64,000 bases of DNA. It comes from Agapanthus africanus (Eukaryota; Streptophyta; Magnoliopsida; Asparagales; Amaryllidaceae). The position numbers and the translations under genes were made by a program. Numbering within the stretch: position 1 is the first letter of the stretch; the number at the start of each line of letters is the position of its first letter. Shown piece after piece: positions 21,890-32,513 of the stretch. The DNA is taken from assembly GCA_030015575.1 (NCBI GenBank), contig CM057351.1, positions 516,001 through 580,000 on the forward strand, written 5' to 3'. The notes below the pieces were generated by a model, which saw only the letters and a list, made by a program, of their open reading frames with translations, searched no databases and was not told the DNA's origin.

Positions 21890-21918
21890 CCGCCAAATAT
21901 CCTCTAGTGTTTAACACT
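20831..21918. repeat. Family of 13-bp palindromes AGNNT-TTA-ANNCT
   Basis: AGAATTTAATTCT at 20,831, 20,928, 21,025, 21,114 and 21,183; AGAACTTAGTTCT at 20,968; AGGGTTTAACCCT at 21,096, 21,165 and 21,234; AGTGTTTAACACT at 21,601, 21,715, 21,847 and 21,906. The outer AG/CT and the centre TTA stay fixed while the inner bases change on both arms together. Degenerate copies are interspersed. Confidence 0.9.
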
Positions 21919-22393
21919 ATTTTAAAACCAAGCTTAGCCCCAATAGGCTAAGTTTTCCCCAGAGGCAAACCTCTCCTTCAATTGAACCTCAAAATTGATC
22001 AGTTCATATGATATGCAAAGTAAAGTCCAGAGCTATAATGAATGGGTAGTGCTCGGCACTCAATAAAAGACAAAACGTTGTCAGAGCCCCAAAACCCCTG
22101 TTAGCATTGCTCAATAATTAGGGGGCTGAACCCAGACAAATGTTCAATAGTCCAAACAAAGGTCCAACATTTCAAATCTAATTGGACTTAGCCCAAGTTG
22201 GCCATAAGTCCTCAATTCATATTTAACTGAGCCAACATGCTTATAATCTAATTAATTGATCTTAGTTCAAAATTGGTCTACAGATTTCCCAATCAACTTT
22301 GGTTCAAGGGTACATCTCTTCACTCCTCTGATATTTGTCGTTGTAATCCTTCAACGTCTTCAGAGAGGTGACGGGTCCCGATAACCAATCATT

Positions 22394-22720
22394 CCATGGA
22401 CTATGATATCCTTAAACATCATGGACTATGATGTCCTTAACCTGGACTGTGGGGTCCTTAAACTTATGGACTATGATGTCCTTAACCTGGACTGTGGGGT
22501 CCTTTAAACCCATGGACTATGATGTCCTTAATCTCGGACTGTGGGGTCCCTTTAAACCCATGGACTATGATGTCTTTAACCTCGGACTGTGGGGTCCTTA
22601 AGCCCATGGACTATGATGTCCTTAACCTTGGACTGTAGGGTCTTTAAACCCACGGACTATGATGTCCTTAACCTTGGACCGTAATGTCCCTAAACTAATC
22701 GACCGCAAAGTCCCTAAACT
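22394..22720. repeat. Tandem repeat of about 45-47 bp with GGAC/GTCC dyads
   Basis: Six to seven units, each with ATGGACTATGATGTCCTTAA followed by GGACTGTGGGGTCC and TTTAAACCC. Each unit contains two GGAC-N6-GTCC dyads. The first unit lacks the second dyad and the last ones are more diverged. Confidence 0.88.
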
Positions 22721-22773
22721 AAAACAATAGAGCCCAAATGCTCTTTTGTTGGATCTAAATGATCCTATTAAGT

Positions 22774-22945
22774 AGATCTTAGTCTAAAATTAGATTAACG
22801 TATCTTTAACAAATAGTTAAGTTGACCTTAGTCTAAAATTAGACTAACGTGTCCTTAACAAACTGTTAAGTAGATCTTAGTCTAAAATTAGACTAACGTA
22901 TCCTTAACAAACGTTTAAGTTGATCTTAGTCTCAAATGAGACCAA
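22774..22945. repeat. Four tandem copies of a 50-bp repeat with a 20-bp dyad
   Basis: The core TTAGTCTAA-AA-TTAGACTAA recurs near 22,780, 22,829, 22,879 and 22,928, joined by ACGTATCCTTAACAAAC. The linker also forms CTTAACA-AAC-TGTTAAG in one copy. The last core reads TTAGTCTCA-AA-TGAGACCAA, where one base pair has changed on both arms. Confidence 0.88.
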
Positions 22946-23370
22946 CGTATCCTTAAACCCAACCCCCAAACCCAAATCTAAGAAAATACGGATTTGGACT
23001 AATCCACGCCCTACGGGCGACAACATAAATTAGTCTCCGTATACAATCCACGGGCAACCAAAAACAAAACAAACACCCACGACGCGAAGTGACCATCTGG
23101 AGAAGGAGAAAGTGGTTACTGCGATGCGGTAGCGCAATTAACTGCAAGGGCTTGCGCCTGCAGGGAAGAGCATTCCCACAATCAAAAACCCCTCAACGAG
23201 GGGGAATCTGACGAAGTCTGCTATATCGGCCACATTCGTTTAAACCTTCGATACATGGTGTCATAAATCAACTTGGCATTTTCGGAGAGGTGGACGGATA
23301 GCACCAATTAGCATCTGCCCCCAAATTCAGGCAAAACGTTTGTCTTCCCGGTTTTCGGCGGAGAACAGAT

Positions 23371-23390
23371 TCCGGCACGCCCGGTGGGAC
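23371..23390 (+). promoter_or_regulatory. Primer-binding-like site of element F
   Basis: GGCACGCCCGGTGGGAC follows the presumed LTR end by a few bases. Plant gypsy elements often carry GGCACGCCCGGTGGGAC-type sequence at this place. The gag start follows about 125 bases on. Confidence 0.5.
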
Positions 23391-23515
23391 CTTTTCCTCT
23401 TTCCACTCCACACTTCGTGTGTCGTGTTCGCGAACGAATCGCGGTTTGATATGGTTGCCCTTCGGTTCGAGATACTAAGATTTGTTTTTGCACCCTTGCA
23501 GAAAAGAGAACATCA

Positions 23516-23880
23516 ATGGCCTTTAACTGCTCCAGCTGCAACTCCCGTTCCGCCCCATCTGGAGGAGTAACCTACGGGCCCCAAGCGGCCTCCCTATTCA
23601 AGATGCCAGTGGAGCAAGTAACTCAGGCCACCACTGGGCTGTTCTTCGGGACTATGCTCCCACCCATGAACTTCAATGCCCCAATGCCGTTGCAGGAGGC
23701 TCCGAAGAGTTCGGTCTTTAATCGGCTCACAACTACTGCGGTCCTTCTCAACGGGTCGTCCAGCTCCAACGCCCCAGTCTTTGACAGACTGGGCCAAAGC
23801 TCATTTGGGCCCATGAAGAAGCCCGCGATACCAGAAAGGGTTATCCCTAAGCGGATAGCCATTCCTGCTCATGAAGTCGT
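23516..23880 (+). pseudogene. gag: Gypsy gag N-terminus of element F, truncated by element C
   Basis: The frame starts MAFNCSSCNSRSAPSGG and runs about 121 codons before element C begins at 23,881; the last residues of the open frame (VSARRRPG onwards) come from the C LTR. The repeated motif VFNRL/VFDRLG resembles the N-terminal region of plant Tat-group gypsy Gag proteins. No capsid core or zinc knuckle is present in this part. The remaining portion of F must lie beyond the far end of C, outside the window. Confidence 0.55.
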
Positions 23881-25150
23881 TGTAAGTGCACGGCGGCGCC
23901 CCGGCCGTCAATCCTACGCCGGAATGCGGAAGCGGTGATTTACTTTAATTTTCGAACCGGCACCACCGCGCACTATAAACTCTGATCGTGCCATTAAACT
24001 AGTCCTAGCTAACTACAAGATGGGAAGAGAGATATACCGAGCGATCCGTGTCCTTCGGTCTTCTCGTCGTCGTCCCGATCTCCCGCGGAATCTCCGGTCT
24101 CCACCAAGTCACCGGAAGGGCATCACGTAGCCGATTTCTTTTACGGGCTCCCACCTCTGAACCGAGGCAACTCGGCCGCGAAGTTGGCTAGCCGACACGT
24201 CTAAGGTTTGCTGTAGACTAGTGTAGAAAGCTTTGCCTCTTTGGGGTTATGTTGCCATTGGTGATGGAGGAGAGAAGGAATGAACTTTGAGAAGTGTTAA
24301 GGATTTTGTGAGCAAGCCAAAATTGGGATGTATCAATTTCCCTCATTCAAATAAAAATGAACGTCTCTCTTTTTCAAGTGGCCGGCCCCTCTTCATCAAA
24401 TGGTGGAGGAAAATACAAAATATGAAGGGAGGTGATGGTAGGAAAAGGAGAGGGTGACCACATCCAAAAGCAATGATAACAAGGTCAAATCCAATTCAAA
24501 TCAACATCAAATCCTTTCTAATCTCATGATGATAAGAATATCATAATGAAGCTACAAATGCAAGAAACCCCTCCACAAAAAGTTATTTGCACTCTTGCAA
24601 ATAACCCCCTCCATCAGAAAGTCCGGCCGCGAAGGAATAAAGGAAAACCGGCCGGAACGGAATACAAACTGGCAACTTCAGAAAACTGATCCCGTAATAA
24701 ATTACAGGAAAACCCCGCTACTGCATATACATGCCCGCATTTGTATTCCCACTGAACACAAATGCAAAAAGACAAAATCTACACTATCTAATACTAGGAT
24801 CCGGCTTAAACCAAAGCCGGCTAGTAAAATCCGTCCGATCACGATCCGTGCAATACCGCACGTATCTGATCGAACCCTGTCATATCTCCATACGGTCTCT
24901 ACAGCGTTTCGCCTGAAAACTTGAGCAACTGAATGTGGGGGACTCTAAAGACTCGTCAACACCTTGGTTGTGGATTTAACCACTAACACGTCAGAGGTAT
25001 AAGCCAATACGTGACGGGCTACCAGGTATTGACCAAAAGGGACGTCGATGAGCGAACTCATCCTGACACCCTACTGAGCCTGTCAGTGACAATATCCGTA
25101 CAGTCCGGTCCGTTCGTCTATGAGCATCGCATGGCGGGCCTAGGGGGTTT
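23881..25150 (-). repeat. 3' LTR of element C, piece 1
   Basis: Starts TGTAAGTGCACGGCGGCGCC, as does 62,813 with one change. Broken at 25,150 by D. The last bases, GGTTT, are one copy of the D target site. Confidence 0.92.
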
Positions 25151-28100
25151 TGTTACGTCCCGAAAGTACGGAACATGACCGGCACTTAAATTACGAAACG
25201 TCTCGAGGCGTACGTAATCTAAGTAAACCGAAAACCCAGAAATCCAAACCAAGAAAAGTAGTAGAGTGAAGGAAAACCAATTTAAATCAAGTAGTTTTAA
25301 TATCATAGCCGAATTATGCGTTTAAAAAAAACATCAAATATTTCTTGAAAATTTCGGCAGAGTCTCCTTTGTAAATACCGGCCCCCAAATGGGATACAAC
25401 AAGAATAGTATACGAAATCAATAAAAAGGCATCCCCAAGCGGGAGCTAGCTCTTCGTCAATCGACGGTCACAACCACACAAGCAATATAATATACAACGC
25501 CAAGGGCGAGGATCAAAATTCAAAGGGAAACTCAAAAACCACAAGAAAACCACAGAAATACAACGCGCGACTCTAAGGTCGAGAGAATAAACATCACTGG
25601 TCTCTATCTCAAACAAATACATGTTTGGTTGATGGAACTTCTAGATACAACAGAATAATGATATACAAGATATATAATGGGGATACGATACAAATAAACC
25701 CACCTACTAGCAAATCACCCGGAAATGGAAGTAGTGCCAGCAAAGCCGTAATGAAACCTGTACGGCGAAACCTGCAAGAACTGTGGCACAACGGGGGTGA
25801 GTTGCCAACTCGTGAATAGAAAAACATCTACGGAAAGAAATCGCATAAATAACGCAACCTAGGTCAAAGATCATAATATATCCTCAATTATATATATAAC
25901 ATGCAACCTATAACAAGGCTAGGGTAAATATCTAACCCGAGTGTAATCTCATGTGCCCGTGTCAGTGCCTCAGGTAGCAATATATCATATGAATGAGGTA
26001 TGAATGCGTGGAAACAGAATACATGTAAATGAAGAACTGTTTTCATAATTTAGTGAGATTTCCTTTGTATTTTTAAAATGAGGTATCACAATGAAATCAG
26101 CATAAAACAGTGCCTAGCATCGGCACAAAACGTAATCCCAATATCTCGATATCTCTGTATCACAGTCTCTGTACCTCAATATCTCGAAATCTCAATGTCT
26201 CAATCATAATATCTAGGGCGCCGTCAGTCCAGACCGGCCCCTACCATCCATCTCAAGACCACGACGGTATCCTCCGGATATCCGACGCGTCGGGTAAAAT
26301 CACCGGTAGGTAGTGCTCCCCTGCCAGGCTCACATCATCATCATCACGAGCTTCTTGCCCCGGGGTACCTTACCGGGTCCACCATGTACCCGAAACGGTT
26401 CATCCGTCTTCTCGAATCGGGTCTCGAAATCCATCAGCAAACTCATGGTGGACGACTCATACATCATGGGAAAAACCGCACTTTTTTTTATTTAAAAAGA
26501 GAGAAATCAGTTTATATAAGTTTTGCGGTTTTCCCCCCAAATCCAGAAAATTTCATGGAAATCCGAATCCAAATCATCAATAGCATGTAAAACCATGAAT
26601 ATAGGCATAACAATGAATAACAGTATGCATGAAGTGACAAGTAATAACTACAATGTTAAGCTGGCATATAAGGCAGGTACACTAATATCATGTCAAATTA
26701 CTAACTAACAAGCTAAGTCAAGCAATAATATTTTCTAAGGTGTACGTGACATGGCAATTACCGATGAAGATGTGTGTGAGCCGGCAAGTAAGTGTACGTG
26801 GTACATACGCATCATCGGTAATGGTGCTGGTGTCCTAACAATATGATATCAACATTGCACTAAGAAATTATAACATAAGTATGCGATGCGAAGCGAACCA
26901 CAATAATAAGCGGGAGCTGAATACTAGATGCAACTGTAACTAACCTGCATTAATCTAATATAAGTCCTACAAATGGTGCCTTTTGAAATAACACGAATCA
27001 TGGGGTTTTGAAAATAGGGGCTACGGTGTTTTTATGAAAAGATACGTCTTTTGAAATATCCGTAGGATCCCTTGGGCTGTCTTTTAAAATACCCACGATT
27101 CGTTAGTTTTTGAAATAGGTAAGAATCGAATCTAATCTAACAACTAAACTAAACTAAAGGGCTAAGCTAACAAGCTGGACTACAGGTAGGGAAACCGCCT
27201 AACATCTGAGTCGATCCATATACATACCTGTATATATATATTAGTCGGTGATCCCGCCTCAATAATATCATATCCGATACCATATCTACAATCAGACATC
27301 CCAAGTCAAGAGTACGGATCAATCATCAAGATATAGCTCGTACGTAAATCCGTCGTACGGCATCCCCAAATCTGGGTACGGGTCAATATCATATTCCTCA
27401 CGCCATTCCTCTGGTATCCACTTTATTCAAGATCGTAGTCTAGGGTACCGACCTATGTCTAGTACAATACTAATATCCTCAAGATACTCATGATCTGACT
27501 ACTGATCGACAATCTCGTACAAACCCGATATCATTAGCACATATCATCATCAAGGGGTATACATCGCCCAATACGGCCTAGTATCAATATCCTAGCATAT
27601 CATATCTTATATCACGATCACATGTCGACCATTTTATTAACAACACTATTCACCCGTATCGTCGTCCCAAGATCCGCTATAACACCAGGACGTACATCAA
27701 GTACGAATTCTGCCAAATCACCGATATCACAACCACAAAACAAATCTCATCGACCCAGCTCAATCCCAAGTATCATCCTCAAATCCGTATGTGAACACAT
27801 AGTCCCATACCCATGTGAACACATAACTATAAAGAATCCCATGAGCACATATAAATAGGAATGTATGCAAGTATGTATGTGTGTATGTGTAGTGCAACAC
27901 TATCCTAGGGTTCGCAACACTAAAATAATCCAACACACCAATATCCATCCTAAACATCGTTATTAATCCCAAATAACATATAATAAATTGTTGGTGTGTA
28001 TACGCATCCGTATACACCACCACGGACTGCGGGGGTGCTATACGCCATCCACCCGACTTCTCCCCGTAGATACAAATCTACTCACCTGGTCCTCGCTCGC

Positions 28101-30011
28101 CGGTGCCGACGTCGCCACGCGCTTGCTTGTCGTCTCGAAGTCCACATGGGGTACCTACATATCATAACGCACCGTATCGCATTAAAATCCGACTCATGAC
28201 CAAAACGACTCACGAATCCCACATAGGTCAAAACCTATAGTTGCTTTCACAAATCGACCCAAAAACCCTCGACGTCGGCGTACAAACGCCAAACCATCGA
28301 GAAAACTCCCAACACACTCATTTGTACAATTACAAGCACTAATTATAATATAAAATAGCTTAAAATTCACAAAAACCCCAATTTCACTTAAAAAGTCATT
28401 TTTCCGAAAATCTAGCAAGCACAAATCACCGTTTTAGTACAAAACTCGATGTATAAACGAACCTAGCATCCACAATATTCACTAAATATCATAACAAAGT
28501 CATATAAACCATTCCTATAATTTATTCTCATCAATTTGCATAAATTCCAAAATCCTAGTTTGCAAAAATATCAATTTTTAACACCTTTTAAAGCAAAATT
28601 CATAATTCAACAATTAAGCTTGGTTTTGCATAACCTAAGATATTAAACCACTCATAATAATGTTAATGATGTCATAAAATCATAATTACATTTTTAACCC
28701 AATTATTTAACCAATTTTAAAGAGCTAGTTAGCAAATTAGCGTAATTATCATAATTTTTAAACTAACAATTAACAACTAGCTACTAACTTTGTTTTAACA
28801 AGCCATAAGAGCCTAATACATTACACAACCATACACCAATTTCACAAAACCCTAACTTGCATTCAAACCCTTTCTTGAATTTTATAACTAACAAAATCCA
28901 ACCCAAACTATACATGAAACACTAAATTAGCACTAATTTGAAGCCCAAAAAGCAAGTTAAACTCTTAATTTGGTTTGTATAAAACACTAGATAGCAAAAT
29001 AGAATAATTAACTTAATAATGGTGTGCTAAAAACCCTAGTTTAACTCAAACCATTCTCTTGAAGATCCTAGATGAAAATAGCACCAATATTAACACTAAA
29101 ACAACTCATTTAAAGAAATCTAACCATAAGAATTTAAATGGGTAAGAATTATACCTCTAGATCTAGAGATCTAGCAAGAAATTTTGACTCCAAAGATGGC
29201 CTCCTAGCATCCAAAATCCATGCAAGAAAGGTTAAGAAGAATGGATGAAGGATGGGCTTGAAATTGTGAAGTTTAAATGGAATTTTGATGAGTTTAGAAG
29301 AAAAATGAGGGGGGAAATTTTGGGGCTATTTATTGCAGGAATTTCGGCTGAGGAGAGAGTGGGAAGAGGTGTGGGGGAGTTGTGGAAAAGAATTCAAGTC
29401 AAAAACCCTCCCAAATTACCATAATACCCCCACCTACTTTACTATATATAAAAACCTTATTTTAACCCATTTCTCACATGATTTAAGGTCAAAAAGAGGG
29501 AAATAAAATTCTTGGGCTGCTACAATAGTGTGGGGCCGGCCAAGGGGAGTGAGGGTGAGTGTGAGAGACTTTACAAAAAAATTCTATGCAAAAAGACCCC
29601 CCACAATACCATATTTGCAAGTTTTAGTTCAAAATAACTATATTTTTGTTTTCCATAAAATAAATCAATTAAAACTTGAAATAAAATACTAAAAATTTAT
29701 ATTACAATTAGATTTTAATCAACATGATTTTAAGGATTAAAATTAGCCCATTTAAATTTGTATTTATCGCTAATTTAATATATTTTCTTACCGGCTTAAA
29801 ATAATATTAAAATAATTAATTTCGGAAAAATTTTCAGAAAATTTGAAATTTCACCAGTGGCTCAATAAACATCAAATACTAGCAATTTCATAGCTAGAAT
29901 ATGTAAATTTAATTTTATAATAAAGATATTTGTATTTTGACTTTTTACAGAAAACCCCCTTATTTTACCGTTTTTTCGAAATTTCACCGAAACGATTTTC
30001 AAAACGTTACA
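25151..30011 (-). repeat. 3' LTR of element D
   Basis: Nearly identical to 32,514-36,084 except for about 1.3 kb (26,458-27,755) that the other LTR lacks. That extra part continues the same kind of sequence and includes a run of CAATATCTCGATATCTC-like text upstream of it. Confidence 0.93.
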
Positions 30012-30025
30012 ATCTTCCCCCCTTA
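30012..30025 (-). promoter_or_regulatory. Polypurine tract of element D
   Basis: On the minus strand AAGGGGGGAAGAT directly precedes the LTR start TGTAACG. Confidence 0.85.
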
Positions 30026-32497
30026 AAGAAATTTGGTCCCCGAATTTAAATTAAAACTTCCCCCAAATACTAAAATATTTCAGCCAAAACCATCAAATAG
30101 CCGGGGCTTCGAAATCATAAATACATAAAACAAATCGTAGCGCAACGCATGCGCATGAAAAATGAGCATATAACTCAAATCAGAACTCCGTCAAGCATCC
30201 CGCAATCATCGGAGTCATGGGGAAGACATCAATACCAAATCCAAAGCAAAACCAATATGATATAACTCGAAACTATACATGTAAAATATATTCGGGTACT
30301 GTCCTCTGACTAGTCCTACTCAGTACGAAAACACATAGCAATATCATAAAAACGTACTTCTCTATAAGAAAAATCAATCCCCAAAATACGCGTATGAATA
30401 CTACGTGCGTCTTGTGCGCACGGAAATCAAAATCCAAATATGTGCCATACATATGCACAGAAACAACATCTAAGTGCATCGGGTGTGCACGAAACATCTG
30501 TCATAGGCAACATGTGTGCCTGACAGCAAAATTAGATGCATCTGACATACATGAAAAATCTCGATTTAGTGCATCTGGTGTGCACCAAAATCACACTTCA
30601 AAACATGCGCCCAACATGCGCGAAAATCCAAATCAGGTGCATCCATCGTGCACGAAATCATGAAATCCAATATCAAGTGCTGAACATGCGCAAAATCAAA
30701 TCAGGTGCACAAGGTGCACAAAACAAATATCGAACATCACCATCGAAATCAAAGTCCAGGGTATCTAAATGCACAACATACGTAACACTGCACTGCAAGC
30801 ATATATGAACTATACCGCGTGCAAAAACCAAATCGTGTGCGTATATACGCACAAAATCAACTCAAATGTCTAAAACCGTAAAATCGCAAACATGTGAAAC
30901 CAAGCACGAAAACGATATCAAGTGCAACACTGTGCAAAGATCGTAAATCCTCAATCATCAAAATCAAATCATGCGAATCAATCACCCAAAACATCGAAAT
31001 CAATAATAGCGGAATAGTACCGCTCAAGTGCATCCTCTAAGAATCTCGGACCAACTGTCGCGGTCACTAGTGGGACGTCTCGTCGATGATCATGAACTCT
31101 GGCCTGCTGGTGTGCGTAACACGACCACTCCTGGGTCCAAGTCTTCTCGTAATTTGTCCCAGAAAGGTCCTGTCGAGGTCTCTCCCAAATCTCGCCTCTG
31201 CCGAACTGTCAGAAAGTCATCGTTCCTTACTAGATCTGTTCTCGTTCCAGAACGGCTGCATACTCATCACGACTCCTTCTGGAAGGTAAATCCAAGTACC
31301 ACGCCTCGGCATGCGCATCGCATCTCTGATGTCGGCGGAGTGGAACGTCATCTCATCTAGATCTGGTACGAACCTCTTTCTTCACTTTTCTCTAATGTCG
31401 ACCGCTTCGGACTCGTCTCGTCGTGGCTGCATGGACTGAGCTCCCACGGCTATCCTCGTATCCGGAGTTTCCCAAGAAATGCATCTCACCACCTAGCATC
31501 CGAATTAAGTCGAGCCATCCGATCGATTTGTCAAAACCTCATAATCACCCAAGAGCTCAACATCTTGGGCATAGTATAATAGTATCGAGTACATACCACA
31601 GCATCGGTGGTCCAGCCGTAGAAGGGCAAACCCAAGCCTCACTAATGGCGCCGCAGAACTGCCGCAAACCCGAAGGTTCAAAGACTTTCACACGGTCATT
31701 AAGTCGAGTTAGGGTTTCATTCTTCTAGAGGGACCATAGAATTGCCTGCATGTCCTCCCGATTACTTTAAACTTGGAATAGTAGGTTTCTGACATTCGAT
31801 CGTCTCTGTCGACTCTCAACGTCTCCGCGTGAAGTCGTCTCTAGCTGGAATCAATTTATCTGATGACCTCTCATCGGGGTAGCGAACGAACCACATGTCC
31901 TAGTCATTCATCCTCGGTGACTAGCGACCTTCTATCATCTCTTAAACCTTGTACTGCAATAGCTCCCACATCTGGGGCGATATTCTGTCGTTCGCTGCAA
32001 CAACTGGCTCACTCGTCCGCACGCTGAACAGTGCCTCAATCATCATGAGTAAGTAATATACCAATGGTCATCAAAATCTGGCTGGCCTCTGTCAGTGGCT
32101 CAATCCTCTAGTGCTGATCGGCACGTCCAAGTAATCTCATATAGCGATCCATCCAACACTCGTGGCGCGAAAGTACAATCAAAAGACACATCTCTACAAT
32201 CGTGTGTCACCAGAATTATGCTCTGGTCAGTCCTCGTTCGTAACGAGCTCGTGCTGACCGCAACTCTAGCCGTAGCTCTCCCTTCCCGTAATCGTGGCAG
32301 CAAACCATAACTGGTACCGATGAGGCTAGATTAGTAATGAATATAATACTGAGCAAAGAAATGTACATCCTAAGGCTCCTTAAGTGGAGTGGCGTGTCGT
32401 AAGTATGCCGCGGAACATACCCACGGTACGTCACTCTACTCTAGTCACCTATTCCATCAACCAAGGGTCATCCTACGCCTCGAAGGTAAAACCTAAC
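30026..32497 (-). other. Internal domain of element D, non-coding
   Basis: About 2.5 kb without any gag or pol motif on either strand. Frames up to about 110 codons occur (for example 31,028-31,360) but show no known domain. The part at 30,395-30,960 is a stem-loop array. The remainder, 31,000-32,497, is unlike anything else in the window. Confidence 0.75.
30395..30960. repeat. Array of GTGC-type short hairpins in element D
   Basis: At least eight dyads recur at intervals of about 30-60 bases, for example GTGCGCAC, GTGCATCGGGTGTGCAC, GTGCATCTGGTGTGCAC, GGTGCATCCATCGTGCAC, GGTGCACAAGGTGCAC and GTGCGTATATACGCAC. Most are followed by GAAATC or CAAAATC, so the array is also a degenerate direct repeat. 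Confidence 0.8.
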
Positions 32498-32510
32498 GCT
32501 CTGATACCAA
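32498..32510 (-). promoter_or_regulatory. Primer-binding site of element D
   Basis: TTGGTATCAGAGC on the minus strand, three bases after the 5' LTR end at 32,514. Initiator tRNA-Met type. Confidence 0.9.
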
Positions 32511-32513
32511 CTT

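Larger units (their letters stand above)
19690..23367 (+). repeat. Palindrome-rich LTR (or LTR plus leader) of gypsy element F
   Basis: The right end is inferred from GAGAACA at 23,361-23,367 followed by a primer-binding-like site. The left end is not defined. A TATA box (CCTATAAATAGG, 20,749-20,760) would put U3 to its left and R/U5 to its right. The sequence is made of short palindromes and tandem repeats: CACGTG pairs, AGNNT-TTA-ANNCT palindromes, GGAC/GTCC repeats and TTAGTCTAA dyads. It has no coding capacity. A further internal duplication of about 369 bp runs from 19,839 to 20,400. Confidence 0.55.

Noticed and set aside
22394..22720. CRISPR-like regularly spaced repeat
   Set aside because: The intervals are themselves repeats, not unique spacers, and the context is a plant retrotransposon LTR.
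31028..31728. Protein-coding gene inside element D (frames of 101-110 codons)
   Set aside because: No retroviral or host domain; overlapping frames on the same strand look equally good, as expected by chance.
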